DNA of 64,000 nucleotides from Desertivirga arenae (lineage in GTDB: Bacteria > Bacteroidota > Bacteroidia > Sphingobacteriales > Sphingobacteriaceae), in the NCBI RefSeq assembly GCF_017355785.1, contig NZ_JAFEWE010000001.1, forward strand, positions 310,001 to 374,000, written 5' to 3'. Position 1 is the stretch's first letter, and the number at the start of each line of letters is the position of its first letter. The position numbers and the translations under genes were made by a program. Positions 43,433 to 53,064 of the stretch are shown piece after piece. The notes below the pieces were generated by a model. That model had not been told where the DNA came from. It searched no databases and was given only the letters and a program-made list of their open reading frames with translations.

Positions 43433-46400
43433 TTAGAATGTGATATTAGCTCCTATGGTAAAAGTCCGGGGATTAGGATAATTGCCATTATCAACATTAG
43501 ACATCAGGGCATTATTATTATATGAGCCCAGTTCCGGATCTAAGCCGGAGTACTTTGTGAAGGTATATAGGTTCTGGCCCAGAATGAACACTCTAGCGTT
43601 AGAAATCTTCGCTTTACTGATCAATGTTTTAGGTAAGTTATACCCTAGTGTTACATTCTGTATTCTTAAGTAGGAGCCGTCCTCTACAAACCTTGAGGAT
43701 AAAGATAGGTTGTCGCCATGCCATTGATTATAACGAGGCAATGAACCTTGAGGATTATTAACAGAATAACGATTGTTTAAAACGTCTACCGACTGGTTAT
43801 AGTAAACTTTGTATGAACCCTCTGTCAATAGCTTGGTGAAATTTAAGATATCTGCTCCATAACTGCCTTGAAGGAATACAGAAAGATCAAAGCTTTTGAA
43901 AGTAAAGTTATTGGTTAAACCAAATGTGAACTTCGGATTGGGGTTACCTATAGATGTGATATCATAGGAGTCGATCTTTCCGTCAGGACTACCATTGGGT
44001 CCACTAAGATCCCTGTATTTCACGTCGCCCATCCAAATACCTTTTGGTCCGATAGCAATTAGTGGATTTCTGGCACTGCTGTTAATTTCCTGTTCGGACC
44101 TGTACAGACCATCTGCAATGTATCCGTAAAACTGACCTACCGGTTTGCCGATAACCGTTCTTGTAACAACCCGGTCAGCATTCAGGGCATCAGTAGCTGA
44201 ATAAGTAATTGCACTTGTACCTGCATTCAACTCCTTCAGCACGTTCTTATAATGGGTAATGTTAAAGGAGGTTCTCCAGGTAAAAGGCCCCCGTTGAATG
44301 TTGTAGCTAGTAGCCGAAACATCGATACCAGTGTTTTGGATCTTGCCAGCGTTTGTAATCGGAGATTGAATATCATCCCAATTGGTTCCAATTCCGGTAA
44401 ATGCAGGCAAATTAGATGGCAAAAGCATATCGGTAGTAATTTTCCTGTACACGTCAATGGTTAGTTCCAGTTTCTTATTAAAAAGGGTTGCATCCGCAGC
44501 GGCGTTATAGGTATTTACCGATTCCCATTTTAAAGCTGGGTTAGGAACATTACTAGGCCAGCTTCCGGGACCAAATGCACCTGTTTGTTGTCTTAACCCC
44601 GCAGTATAGGCATTTGCATAATTAGTTACACCTCTTCCTACAGCACCTGCGCCAAAGCGGAACTTCAAATAATTCAACAGTTTCAAGTTATCAGCAAACT
44701 TCTCGTTAGTAACTGTCCAACCGAAAGAAACGGCCGGGAAATAACCATACCTGTTATCGGGACCGAAATAGGATGTACCGTCCCTTCTGATAGAGAAGTT
44801 AACCGAGTATTTATTATCGTAAGAGTATCCGGCACGGCCAAAATATGAAGCCATTGCCTGCTCGCTTAAACTTCCCCCGGTTTCCTGCCCTACCGCCGAT
44901 CCTGCAGCGATGGATTGGAAGTTCAGGTTCAAATCTCTTCTGCCTGCACTTAAACCATCCCATTTAGACTCCCAGGCTTCTTGTCCTAATTGAGCTGAGA
45001 CGTTATGCTTATTGAATTTCTGATTATAACTTAGATAGTTGGTTATACTCCAGAAAGAGGCTATTCCTCTTGATAAGTTGATCCGGCTAACAGGGATTAT
45101 TGCAGTAGTGCCGTAAATTAATTGCGGCTCGAAAAAATTGCCTTCGTTGACTGAATAATCTACTCCAAGCTGAGACCTGAAAGAGAAATTCTTGCTTAGC
45201 GAAACCTCACCATATAAACTTGCTAAGGCCTTCGCCTGAATGTTACGAATATCTCTCAGGGAAGCGAGAGCTATTGGATTACGGTTTTCACCAAAGTTAT
45301 AGCCACCGATGCGAATTGCAGGTGCGAATTGATCACCAACAAGAATAGGAGCAGCAGGGCTGTTTGATACGGCAACACTGATAGGGGTAGCTGAACCATT
45401 CGTTAATGAAACTTGCTGATTAGAACGGGTGAAGGTTGAATTTAGTCCCACCTTAAACCAATCTTTCACCTGCTGATCCAGGTTGACCCGTATGGCATAT
45501 CTCTTCAAGCCAGAACCAATAACCACACCTGACTGATCGTAATAATTTACAGAGGTATAATAGGTTGTTTTATTGGCTCCTCCTGAGAATGAAACCTGAT
45601 GTTGTTGCGTGTTCCCTCTTTGAAATAATGCATCCTGCCAGTCGGTTCCTTTTCCCAATACAGATGGATCCCGGTATTCAGGAATTGGTACATAGGAATT
45701 CTCGTTTACAGTCGCAATCTCTTCGAGCACTTCATTCTCATATTGAGCAAACTGACTTAGGTTCATCATGTCAAGCTTCCTCTGAATCTGAGAAACACCA
45801 GCAAATACGTCATAGGAAATCTTCGATTCACCTGCCCTACCCTTTTTTGTTGTCACAATTACAACCCCATTAGCAGCGCGGGATCCGTAAATAGCTTGAG
45901 CTGATGCATCTTTAAGGATATCAATAGAGGCCACATCAGCTGGATTTATATTCGCAAGTGGACTTTGAGCGGTTTGGGCAGCTCCAGCACCTCCGTCTGT
46001 GAAATTGGTACTTGGCGCACCGCCGATAGGAACACCATCGATAACATAAAGGGGTTCGTTGCCATTTACAGAGGTAATACCCCCGATACGTACGGAAACA
46101 CCGCCTCCAGGTTGACCACCGTTAGTACTTATAGTAACGCCGGCTACTTTACCCTGAATTGCCTGATCAACACCTGCAACAGGTGTATTTTTAATGTCTT
46201 TTTCTGATACTGAGGCAATGGATGAAGTTATTTCGGCTCTTCTTGCTGCGCCGTAACCTATAACCACAACTTCGTTCAGCTTGTTACTCGCAGATGGATT
46301 TAGGGTTACTTTCACAATGTTGTTGTTTCCTACACTTACTTCCTTTGTTTGAAAGCCAACAAAGGAGATCTGCAACACTGCATTACTTTGGGGAACCCTG

Positions 46401-46606
46401 ATCGAGAAACTACCATTATCCGCTGTTTGAGCTGAAGCGGTTCCATTTTTTAGTTTAACAGAAGCGCCGGGGAGAGGCAATCCCGTATCATCTATAACAA
46501 TACCGGTTATCACCCGGGTATCTTGAGCATAGGCCCCAAATACTGATAGCAGAGCTAGCAGGAGGCATACCAGTGGAATAAATTTTATACTATTATCTTT
46601 CTTCAT
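43433..46606 (-). CDS. SusC/RagA-type TonB-dependent manno-oligosaccharide transporter
   Basis: This protein of about 1057 aa has a signal peptide (MKKDNSIKFIPLVCLLL, cut after AYAQ). A carboxypeptidase-D-like domain follows (VITGIVIDDTGLPLPGASV), then a plug with YGSRAANGVVIVTTKKGR, and a beta-barrel ending NITF. I chose the ATG at 46606 (MKKDN); four more codons are open upstream. It is the first gene of the main mannan transcript and has motif site B about 200 bp upstream. Confidence 0.93.
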   Translation of the reverse strand: MKKDNSIKFIPLVCLLLALLSVFGAYAQDTRVITGIVIDDTGLPLPGASVKLKNGTASAQTADNGSFSIRVPQSNAVLQISFVGFQTKEVSVGNNNIVKVTLNPSASNKLNEVVVIGYGAARRAEITSSIASVSEKDIKNTPVAGVDQAIQGKVAGVTISTNGGQPGGGVSVRIGGITSVNGNEPLYVIDGVPIGGAPSTNFTDGGAGAAQTAQSPLANINPADVASIDILKDASAQAIYGSRAANGVVIVTTKKGRAGESKISYDVFAGVSQIQRKLDMMNLSQFAQYENEVLEEIATVNENSYVPIPEYRDPSVLGKGTDWQDALFQRGNTQQHQVSFSGGANKTTYYTSVNYYDQSGVVIGSGLKRYAIRVNLDQQVKDWFKVGLNSTFTRSNQQVSLTNGSATPISVAVSNSPAAPILVGDQFAPAIRIGGYNFGENRNPIALASLRDIRNIQAKALASLYGEVSLSKNFSFRSQLGVDYSVNEGNFFEPQLIYGTTAIIPVSRINLSRGIASFWSITNYLSYNQKFNKHNVSAQLGQEAWESKWDGLSAGRRDLNLNFQSIAAGSAVGQETGGSLSEQAMASYFGRAGYSYDNKYSVNFSIRRDGTSYFGPDNRYGYFPAVSFGWTVTNEKFADNLKLLNYLKFRFGAGAVGRGVTNYANAYTAGLRQQTGAFGPGSWPSNVPNPALKWESVNTYNAAADATLFNKKLELTIDVYRKITTDMLLPSNLPAFTGIGTNWDDIQSPITNAGKIQNTGIDVSATSYNIQRGPFTWRTSFNITHYKNVLKELNAGTSAITYSATDALNADRVVTRTVIGKPVGQFYGYIADGLYRSEQEINSSARNPLIAIGPKGIWMGDVKYRDLSGPNGSPDGKIDSYDITSIGNPNPKFTFGLTNNFTFKSFDLSVFLQGSYGADILNFTKLLTEGSYKVYYNQSVDVLNNRYSVNNPQGSLPRYNQWHGDNLSLSSRFVEDGSYLRIQNVTLGYNLPKTLISKAKISNARVFILGQNLYTFTKYSGLDPELGSYNNNALMSNVDNGNYPNPRTFTIGANITF

Positions 46607-46807
46607 GTTGATTAGCATTTTTGGAATTTGTCATAATTGGTCGAACTTGTTTTTAGTAAATTTTTCACTTCATGGTTTCATTTGTTTAAATAATTAGTCA
46701 TCTTTTTACCCGGTTAATTTTTCGCTTACTAACAAAGGTTTCAGTGCTCCACTGATGTTGTTGGTTAGTAATTGGTTTGTGAAGTAAAAGTAGATTGGTT
46801 ACAAAAC

Positions 46808-46842
46808 TGTATTGCTAAAAAACAGGGTCTCAAATGTTAAAC
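46808..46842 (-). promoter_or_regulatory. Mannan-locus motif, site B (susC operon)
   Basis: On the minus strand it reads TTTAACATTTGAGACCCTG, then TTTTTTAGCAATACAG and a TTTTG. It is the best match to the shared pattern. TTTG, 19 bases and TACAGTTTTG inside it come close to the Bacteroidota promoter (TTTG / TAnnTTTG), so the regulator site may overlap the -33 region. Confidence 0.65.
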
Positions 46843-46990
46843 CACGAAAAAGATACTTATAATCAACTAGTTAAACCATTGCCTTAATGAAAATCGAGGA
46901 GAATATGGGGATTCTTTTTGCGTTTGTTGACTGGCGTGTGCCTCTGGAAAAATCAATTCAACGCAAGTGGCAGGTAAAGCTCTCCGCCGA

Positions 46991-49900
46991 TCATTCCTCC
47001 CCGCTATGTTCCTTACTCTCCGCGTATTTGGAAGGTATTACGTCGAATTCGGCTTTAAAGGATTTTACAAAATTTTTGGAGGTTTTAAATCCTACTTTGT
47101 AACAGATCTGGGAAATAGTAAAATCTCCTCTTTCCAGCAATTGGGCGGCTCTTTTGAGGCGATAGGATTTAATAAAATCTAGAGGAGTTTTGCCTGTTAA
47201 GTTAAGGATCCGTTTGTAAAGGGTAACCCTGCTTACATATAGGAGGCTACTAAGCTCGTCTACAGAAAAATTGGTATTGGAGATATTCTTTTCAATGATC
47301 TGTATGACTTCTTGCAGGAACCTTTCATCTGCCGATTCTAGTTCCACATCTGCTGGTTTTACTTCCACCTGTTTCTGATAGGTTTTACGGAAGGATTCCT
47401 GCTGTTGTAGGATGTTACGTAATTTGGTTTGAAGGATCTCGAAACTAAATGGCTTGGTCATATAGTCATTGGCACCCGAATCCAGTCCTTTCAGTTGACT
47501 TTCTTCCCCTGTCATCGCCGTCAGCAAGATCACTGGAATATGGAAGGTCCTGTTATCGCTTTTGATCTTTTTACAAAGTTCAATACCTCCCATTTCAGGC
47601 ATGGAAATATCACTAACAACGATATTAGGGTGATAGAACAAGGCTTTCTGCCATCCGTCCTTCCCATTATTGGCTTCGATAACATTGTAATCTTCTTTCA
47701 GGTTGTCTTTAAGATAAAACCTGAAATCAACGTCGTCTTCTACTATTAGTACTGTCAGCTTTTTACTGGAAACCACCATTTCTGCTGGCTTCATTATGTC
47801 TGCAGGTTGTTTTTCTTCAACTAGGATTTCTTCTAGTAAGTCCTCCGTTTTTGTGAGTTCAGAAACCCTTTCAAGCGGAAGAATAACCGTAAAGCAACTT
47901 CCGAAATTAAGCTCACTCTCTAGAACAATATCTCCTCTGTGCAAGCGAGCAAATTCTTTTGCAATAGACAAGCCTATACCGCTTCCCTGGTTAATAATGA
48001 CATCAGGAATCTCGCTCTGAAAAAAGCTTTCAAAGATTTTGTCCTGCTTGTCCTTTTCAATGCCGATGCCCGTATCCCTTATTTTTATTTCTACCTTTTC
48101 GTCGGCAGTCAGGTCAAGCGCAACGTTCACCTTGCCATTCTCGAGGGTAAACTTAAAAGCATTCGATAGCAAGTTAAACAGGATACGTTCCAGCTTATCG
48201 TGATCGAAGGAGAATAGAAGGCCTTCGAATGCCGAATTGAATGAAAGTTGGATATTCTTCTGTTCTGCAATGTCTTTAAAAGAAAAAGAAATCTCTTTCA
48301 CAAACTTCACAAAGTCCCCAGGTCGCTTTTGCACTCTTAACTCTTTCAACTCCATCTTCCGGAAATCCAGCAACTGATTTACCAAGTGTAAGAGTCTTCG
48401 CGCATTGCGTTGGATCATACCGATCTGCTCCAAGGCCTTTTTATCTTCAGTATTCTGCTTAAGCAATTTCTCTACAGGAGCCAGAATTAAAGAAAGAGGC
48501 GTACGGAATTCGTGACTGATATTAGTAAGGAATTTAATTTTCAGAGCATCGAGTTCTCTGTAACGCATTGCTTCAACCCTTTCCTGCTCAATGATCAGCC
48601 GAGCTTCCGCTTTCTCTTGTTCAATAAGCCTTTGCACTTCCAACTTTTCCTGTTCTGCTGCAAATTCAGCTTTGAGCTTCCGAATGCCTCTTTGTCTCAA
48701 CAGGTACAAACAGGCAATAAAGGCCAATGCGTATAATACATAAGCCCACGAAGATTTATAGAAAGGGGGCAAAATCCGAACTTTCAATGAGGCTGCATTT
48801 TCCGTCCATGTACCATCAGGATTGGATACTCGTACCTTAAAAGTATATTCTCCGGGGTCTAGATTGGTGTAAGTTGCTTTACGAATATTATTATCGGCGG
48901 TGGTCCATTGATGGTCAAAGCCTTCCATCATATATTGATGTTTAACTTTGTGCGCTTCCAAATAGTTAAGGGAAGCAAAAGCTATGGTGAAAACGTTCTG
49001 GTAGCTTTTCAAAACAATCTCTTTGGTATCAAGGATGGACTGCCTGAGAATAATATCCCCATCTATAGCTTCTCCGACCTGCACTGTTTTGTTAAAGAGC
49101 TGAAGGTCGGTTATATAAACCGGGCTTTTGGTTTTATTGGTTTTGACCATTTGGGGATCAAAAAGATTGAAACCATCGGCACCCCCGAAAACCAATTCTC
49201 CGGATCTTAATTTTAAAGAAGCATTCCGGTTAAATTCCTTCCCTTGAAGTCCGTCGCTCTCATCAAAAGTTGTGAAGCGCAGGCTAAGTGTCGATTTGTC
49301 TCCAATGGTTGCCTTTGTTAATCCGTTCGAGGTACTTATCCAAAAAGCGCCTTTACGATCTTCTTCCAACTCCTGAATATTATTGTCTGGCAGGCCATTT
49401 TCGGTGGTATAGTTTATATACCGTTTCTTAGAGGGGGTATAAATACTTAAGCCTTCTCTCGTTCCGATCCAGATGTTCCCGGCTCTGTCTTGCCTGAGAC
49501 AGTTAATCGTATTATTGATTAGGCTATTTCCGTTATCTCCACTATTGATAATGGCTCTAAACTTTTTTGCACCCCGGTCCAGTACGCTTAGTCCGTAGCC
49601 GGTTCCAAACCAAACACTTCCCTTTGAATCTTCTAAGATACAAAACACGTAATTAGAGTTGAGCTGCTTTCCCTGCAGGGTAAAGGCTTTAAACGTTTTG
49701 GTGTTCCTATTAAAAAGATTTATACCCCCTCCCATGGTGGTCACCCAAAATCTATTTGCAGAATCTTCATAAATTGCTGAGATCCTGTTATCGCTGATAC
49801 TGGAGGGATTGGAAGGATTATTTTTAAAATGCAGGAAGTTTTTTCCATCGAAGCAATCCAGTCCACCGGAGTAGGTCCCCACCCAAAGCTTCCCGGTTTT

Positions 49901-51190
49901 GTCAATATATAAGCTTACAACTGCATTATGAGCCAGGCTTTGAGGATCGGAAGGATTGTGCTGGTAGGTTTTGAAAGTCCTTGTTTTGCGATTAAAATAT
50001 ACAAGCCCCTTTCCATTGGTAGCGATCCATAAATTCCCCGATCTATCTTCAACGAAATCGTTAATATCATTATAAATTAGACTATTAGGAGAACTGGAGT
50101 GCTTTATCAGATCAAACTTAACGATTCCTGGATGGTAATAATTAACTCCTCTTTTATAAGTGCCAACCCATACCGTGCCGGTGTTATCGTAGTAGATGGT
50201 TGAGAGATTATTCTGACTTAAAGACTTGTCATTATCTTCCTGGCTCGAAATGTACTCTACTTTCAAATTTGCCTTATCCAGCAAAGTAAGACCGCCGTGA
50301 TCGGTTGCAACCCATAACTTATTCTTATCATCCTGAACAATACCTGAAACGATATTAGAGCTCAATCGAAGCGGAGACGAGGCCTTGTTAATTGTAGTAA
50401 TTGAGCCAGAAGCAGCGTCGATCAGAAATACACCGGGAGAAAACATACTATCGTACACCCAAGGATCACCATCATTATCTACAAAGATCCTGTAGGTATC
50501 ATTTTCAGTCTTAATAACATTGCTTTGAACATGTACCCGCTTTACAACCTTAAGGGTTGCTCTGTCTATTTTTTCTAATAGACCATCCGCATGAATAATC
50601 CAGATGTCGTTTCTAGTTCCAAACCGCAGATCGATGATAGGACTGGCTGATATACTGTATTTATCACGAAGAACGTGGTTTAAATAATCGGTTTCATTTG
50701 ATTTGGGATCATAATGATAGAGGCCGGTATTAAGCGAGATAAACCAATACCAACCTAACTTGTCTTTTCTTACTCCGCGTGCAGAGTTTTCTGAAATATT
50801 TATTTTTCTAAGCTCGTTAGTAACAGAAGAGAAACGGTCGGTGCCTGGATCGTAAACCTGATTTCCAATTCTGCTTTCTACCCAAAGCTTTCCGCCCGGC
50901 CCCTCCGCTATACTTCTTATGTCGTTATCGCCAACTGTTGTAGAGTCGGATGATCTATGCTGAAAAGTTCTGAACGAATAGCCGTCATAACGGGCAAGGC
51001 CTGCCATAGTGCCAAACCAAACGAACCCCTTCTGATCTTTATAAATGCAATTTATCTGGCTATGAGGCAGCCCGTCTTTTATTGTCAGATGAGAAAAATG
51101 ATATAAATGCCCCTGTGCATAACCCCTGCTTATATTGAAGGAAACTAGTAAAATGATTATCAGTCTTGTAAACATAAACAGGCTATTCAA
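46991..51190 (-). CDS. Hybrid two-component system regulator (HTCS) of the mannan locus
   Basis: This 1399-aa protein joins a full signalling path in one chain. A signal peptide is followed by two-component-regulator propeller repeats (about 28-720, repeated GxxWxGT/LWVGTY-type strings), a Y_Y_Y domain (about 730-790) and a membrane helix (SWAYVLYALAFIACLYLL). The histidine kinase has His893 in NISHEFRTPL and an ATPase part (GTGIGIEKDKQ-type box and GSGIGLSIAKEF). A receiver domain (Asp1194 in VVSDISMPEMGG) and an AraC HTH domain at the end (about 1290-1390) follow. HTCS proteins bind oligosaccharide in the periplasm and activate their locus. It is placed upstream of susC on the same strand and has motif site C at its own 5' side. 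Confidence 0.95.
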   Translation of the reverse strand: MNSLFMFTRLIIILLVSFNISRGYAQGHLYHFSHLTIKDGLPHSQINCIYKDQKGFVWFGTMAGLARYDGYSFRTFQHRSSDSTTVGDNDIRSIAEGPGGKLWVESRIGNQVYDPGTDRFSSVTNELRKINISENSARGVRKDKLGWYWFISLNTGLYHYDPKSNETDYLNHVLRDKYSISASPIIDLRFGTRNDIWIIHADGLLEKIDRATLKVVKRVHVQSNVIKTENDTYRIFVDNDGDPWVYDSMFSPGVFLIDAASGSITTINKASSPLRLSSNIVSGIVQDDKNKLWVATDHGGLTLLDKANLKVEYISSQEDNDKSLSQNNLSTIYYDNTGTVWVGTYKRGVNYYHPGIVKFDLIKHSSSPNSLIYNDINDFVEDRSGNLWIATNGKGLVYFNRKTRTFKTYQHNPSDPQSLAHNAVVSLYIDKTGKLWVGTYSGGLDCFDGKNFLHFKNNPSNPSSISDNRISAIYEDSANRFWVTTMGGGINLFNRNTKTFKAFTLQGKQLNSNYVFCILEDSKGSVWFGTGYGLSVLDRGAKKFRAIINSGDNGNSLINNTINCLRQDRAGNIWIGTREGLSIYTPSKKRYINYTTENGLPDNNIQELEEDRKGAFWISTSNGLTKATIGDKSTLSLRFTTFDESDGLQGKEFNRNASLKLRSGELVFGGADGFNLFDPQMVKTNKTKSPVYITDLQLFNKTVQVGEAIDGDIILRQSILDTKEIVLKSYQNVFTIAFASLNYLEAHKVKHQYMMEGFDHQWTTADNNIRKATYTNLDPGEYTFKVRVSNPDGTWTENAASLKVRILPPFYKSSWAYVLYALAFIACLYLLRQRGIRKLKAEFAAEQEKLEVQRLIEQEKAEARLIIEQERVEAMRYRELDALKIKFLTNISHEFRTPLSLILAPVEKLLKQNTEDKKALEQIGMIQRNARRLLHLVNQLLDFRKMELKELRVQKRPGDFVKFVKEISFSFKDIAEQKNIQLSFNSAFEGLLFSFDHDKLERILFNLLSNAFKFTLENGKVNVALDLTADEKVEIKIRDTGIGIEKDKQDKIFESFFQSEIPDVIINQGSGIGLSIAKEFARLHRGDIVLESELNFGSCFTVILPLERVSELTKTEDLLEEILVEEKQPADIMKPAEMVVSSKKLTVLIVEDDVDFRFYLKDNLKEDYNVIEANNGKDGWQKALFYHPNIVVSDISMPEMGGIELCKKIKSDNRTFHIPVILLTAMTGEESQLKGLDSGANDYMTKPFSFEILQTKLRNILQQQESFRKTYQKQVEVKPADVELESADERFLQEVIQIIEKNISNTNFSVDELSSLLYVSRVTLYKRILNLTGKTPLDFIKSYRLKRAAQLLERGDFTISQICYKVGFKTSKNFVKSFKAEFDVIPSKYAESKEHSGEE

Positions 51191-51356
51191 ATACAGTATA
51201 ATACATGGTTAGCTCAAATCGTATACGTTATTGTTTTATAACGGTTACCAGGAGTGTTTCTATGCAGCTTTTCTCCTTTGTAAATCGGGCTATTTACGCT
51301 TAACAAATGGAGAACTCTCTGTTAACATTGCAAATCTAATAAGGGCAGAGGGCTAA

Positions 51357-51386
51357 TTTGGTAAAAAATAAGGGCTGAAATGTTAA
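51357..51386 (-). promoter_or_regulatory. Mannan-locus motif, site C (HTCS gene)
   Basis: The minus strand reads TTAACATTTCAGCCCTTA, then TTTTTTACCAA. It matches site B at AACATTT, AG, CCC, the T-run and CAA. It lies about 170 bp upstream of the HTCS start, which suggests that the regulator gene is a member of its own regulon. Confidence 0.6.
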
Positions 51387-51465
51387 GGAAGGAACCATAA
51401 AACAGCAAAGCAGGGTCTTTTAAAACACCTGCCATTGCTATCTTCATATCAAGAAAAGATTTGCC

Positions 51466-52602
51466 TTATTTGTAAATCTGCTTAAGATCCGACTCAAACA
51501 AGGTATAGGGATCATTATAAAACTTTAAGAAATCCGGGACGGAAGGATGATCGGGGAATGGCGCGTAATAGTGCGTGGGACTAGTTGCATCATTACGCCA
51601 TACCAATACGTAGGCAATCCGGATCGAGTCTCTTTTTATAACTTTTAATAAAGCTTCTGTCCACCAGTTTGGGTTAGCTACAGATTCAAGTCCGGTTTCG
51701 GTAAAGGCAGCGAGTTTACTGGAACGGGCAGCAATATTTGAAACAATGCCAAGTTTCTCTGCAGCTAAATCAAGCTTGTACCCATCGCGCCCCATATCGC
51801 CATAATTATCGGTTCCGAGCATATCTACCCATTCATTACCGGGATACCTTTCTAAATATTCAGATTCTGTAGTGAAAGTATTATCAGGCGAGAATGCGTA
51901 AATAAAGTTGTGAACGTTACATGAATCTCGCAGGTAAGAAATAGTAAACCGCCACAGATCCTTGAACTCCTGCTCGGTACAATGTGACTTTCCCCACCAG
52001 AACCAATCTCCATCCAACTCGTGAAAAGGCCTGAATATCACTGGAGCCAAAGTTCCATCAGAAGTTCTCAGGCTTTTAGCCCAATCACCAACCGTAGATA
52101 GTATTTTCTTATAATCCTCGTGATTCTTTCCTCCGGGAATAATATACCTGACTGCTGGCAAAGAAATTGAATCCTTCCAGTAAAACCCGCCTCCGGATAC
52201 AGGATTTGAGAAGTGCCAGGCTACAGTAGTCACCCCTCCCCTTTTATAGGTATCTAATACGTTCTGTTTTAAAAAAGCTGCATTTTTCTTTATCTGATCT
52301 TCAGGCAATCCAGACAAACCAGAAAGGTCAATACCGATCACTGCAGGATGAGTGCCTACGACAGATTTCACATCTGATCGCCCCTCATCACCTTTCCATC
52401 CGTGCCCGTATTCGGTGGCATGTTGGTGCCCAAAAAGGGTATGTTTGGCTGAGAGTTTAAATAAGTTCCTGAAAAGGGCTTTTGTTTCTTTTGTGGCCTT
52501 CTTATCGATCAGCCTGCGCTTTTGACCAATTACATCCGCTACGAAAAATAACATCATAAACGACAGTAATAAAACCGTTTTAACATCTTTAACTTTGTGC
52601 AT
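51466..52602 (-). CDS. GH26 endo-beta-mannanase or mannobiohydrolase, secreted
   Basis: This 378-aa protein has a plain signal peptide (VADVIGQ, cut near residue 26) with no lipobox, so it is probably periplasmic. The GH26 domain has acid/base Glu195 in FRPFHELDGDWFWWG and nucleophile Glu302 in AAFTETG. It is about as long as exo-acting mannobiohydrolases of the family, which would release mannobiose for the symporter and epimerase; exo action is inference. It has its own upstream motif (site D). Confidence 0.92.
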   Translation of the reverse strand: MHKVKDVKTVLLLSFMMLFFVADVIGQKRRLIDKKATKETKALFRNLFKLSAKHTLFGHQHATEYGHGWKGDEGRSDVKSVVGTHPAVIGIDLSGLSGLPEDQIKKNAAFLKQNVLDTYKRGGVTTVAWHFSNPVSGGGFYWKDSISLPAVRYIIPGGKNHEDYKKILSTVGDWAKSLRTSDGTLAPVIFRPFHELDGDWFWWGKSHCTEQEFKDLWRFTISYLRDSCNVHNFIYAFSPDNTFTTESEYLERYPGNEWVDMLGTDNYGDMGRDGYKLDLAAEKLGIVSNIAARSSKLAAFTETGLESVANPNWWTEALLKVIKRDSIRIAYVLVWRNDATSPTHYYAPFPDHPSVPDFLKFYNDPYTLFESDLKQIYK

Positions 52603-52661
52603 TCTACGTGTGTATTATTTTTTCCCCAAAGGGTATTAGCAAAATTAGACCGCGTTCAGGG

Positions 52662-52696
52662 CTGCATTGATTAAAAAGAGGTATTGGTTTGTTAAA
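52662..52696 (-). promoter_or_regulatory. Mannan-locus motif, site D (GH26 at 51466-52602)
   Basis: The minus strand reads TTTAACAAACCAATACCTC, then TTTTTAATCAATGCAG. Compared with site B it keeps TTTAACA, CCT, the T-run and CAAT-CAG at identical spacing but has changes in the middle. It ends 60 bp before the start codon. Confidence 0.55.
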
Positions 52697-52732
52697 TTTC
52701 TCTAATTGTCTCTTGTGCTTTTGAAGTTGTCA

Positions 52733-52772
52733 TTAAAAAGAGAACCTCGCGGCCTGGGAAACCGGAGGTTCT
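52733..52772 (-). terminator. Hairpin with T-run, minus strand, upstream of the GH26 gene
   Basis: AGAACCTC and GAGGTTCT (52741-52748 and 52765-52772) form the stem, with an inner CGG/CCG. On the minus strand the stem is followed by CTTTTT. It lies between the orphan motif site F and site D, so it would end any short transcript begun at site F. Confidence 0.7.
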
Positions 52773-52807
52773 GCATAACCAATAAATATAATAAACCAAT
52801 TTAGAAG

Positions 52808-52838
52808 GGACTTAAAAAAACCTTCCTAACGGAAGTCG
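52808..52838 (-). terminator. Small hairpin followed by seven T on the minus strand
   Basis: CTTCC-GTTA-GGAAG is followed on the minus strand by GTTTTTTT. It lies just after the possible promoter of site F. The stem is only 5 bp, so it is a weak candidate. Confidence 0.4.
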
Positions 52839-52898
52839 ACGAGGGAATTATCTTCCTTTTCGTACTACAAATGTAGAAGAGCTTAATGCTGTGAACTT

Positions 52899-52925
52899 TC
52901 ACAAATAGGGTTTGAAATGTTAAAG
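52899..52925 (-). promoter_or_regulatory. Mannan-locus motif, site F (orphan copy)
   Basis: The minus strand reads CTTTAACATTTCAAACCCTA, then TTTGTGA. The first half equals site B closely, while the T-run is short. About 30 bases further on, CTACATTTG fits a TAnnTTTG -7 box. No gene starts after it before two terminator-like hairpins, so the copy is orphan or drives a short RNA. Confidence 0.5.
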
Positions 52926-52976
52926 TTTCGCCTTTAATACCTTTAAGTTTGCCTCCTATGCGTACACTGTAAAATA

Positions 52977-53010
52977 GAACAGCGGCTATATGTTTATAAA
53001 GCCGCTGTTC
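52977..53010 (-). terminator. Terminator after the CBM35-GH26 gene
   Basis: GAACAGCGGCT (52977-52987) pairs perfectly with AGCCGCTGTTC (53000-53010), an 11-bp stem. On the minus strand it is followed by CTATTTTAC. It lies 55 bp after the GH26 stop. A frame that overlaps it (52801-53058) is therefore unlikely to be a gene. Confidence 0.8.
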
Positions 53011-53064
53011 GAACATTAAGAATAATCTCAACCAACCACCCGGGTTGAAAATTATCACTATCCT

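Noticed and set aside
52801-53058. An 85-codon minus-strand frame after the CBM35-GH26 gene
   Set aside because: It covers an 11-bp terminator hairpin, motif site F and a second hairpin, and its product is a Lys/Phe-rich string without family features.
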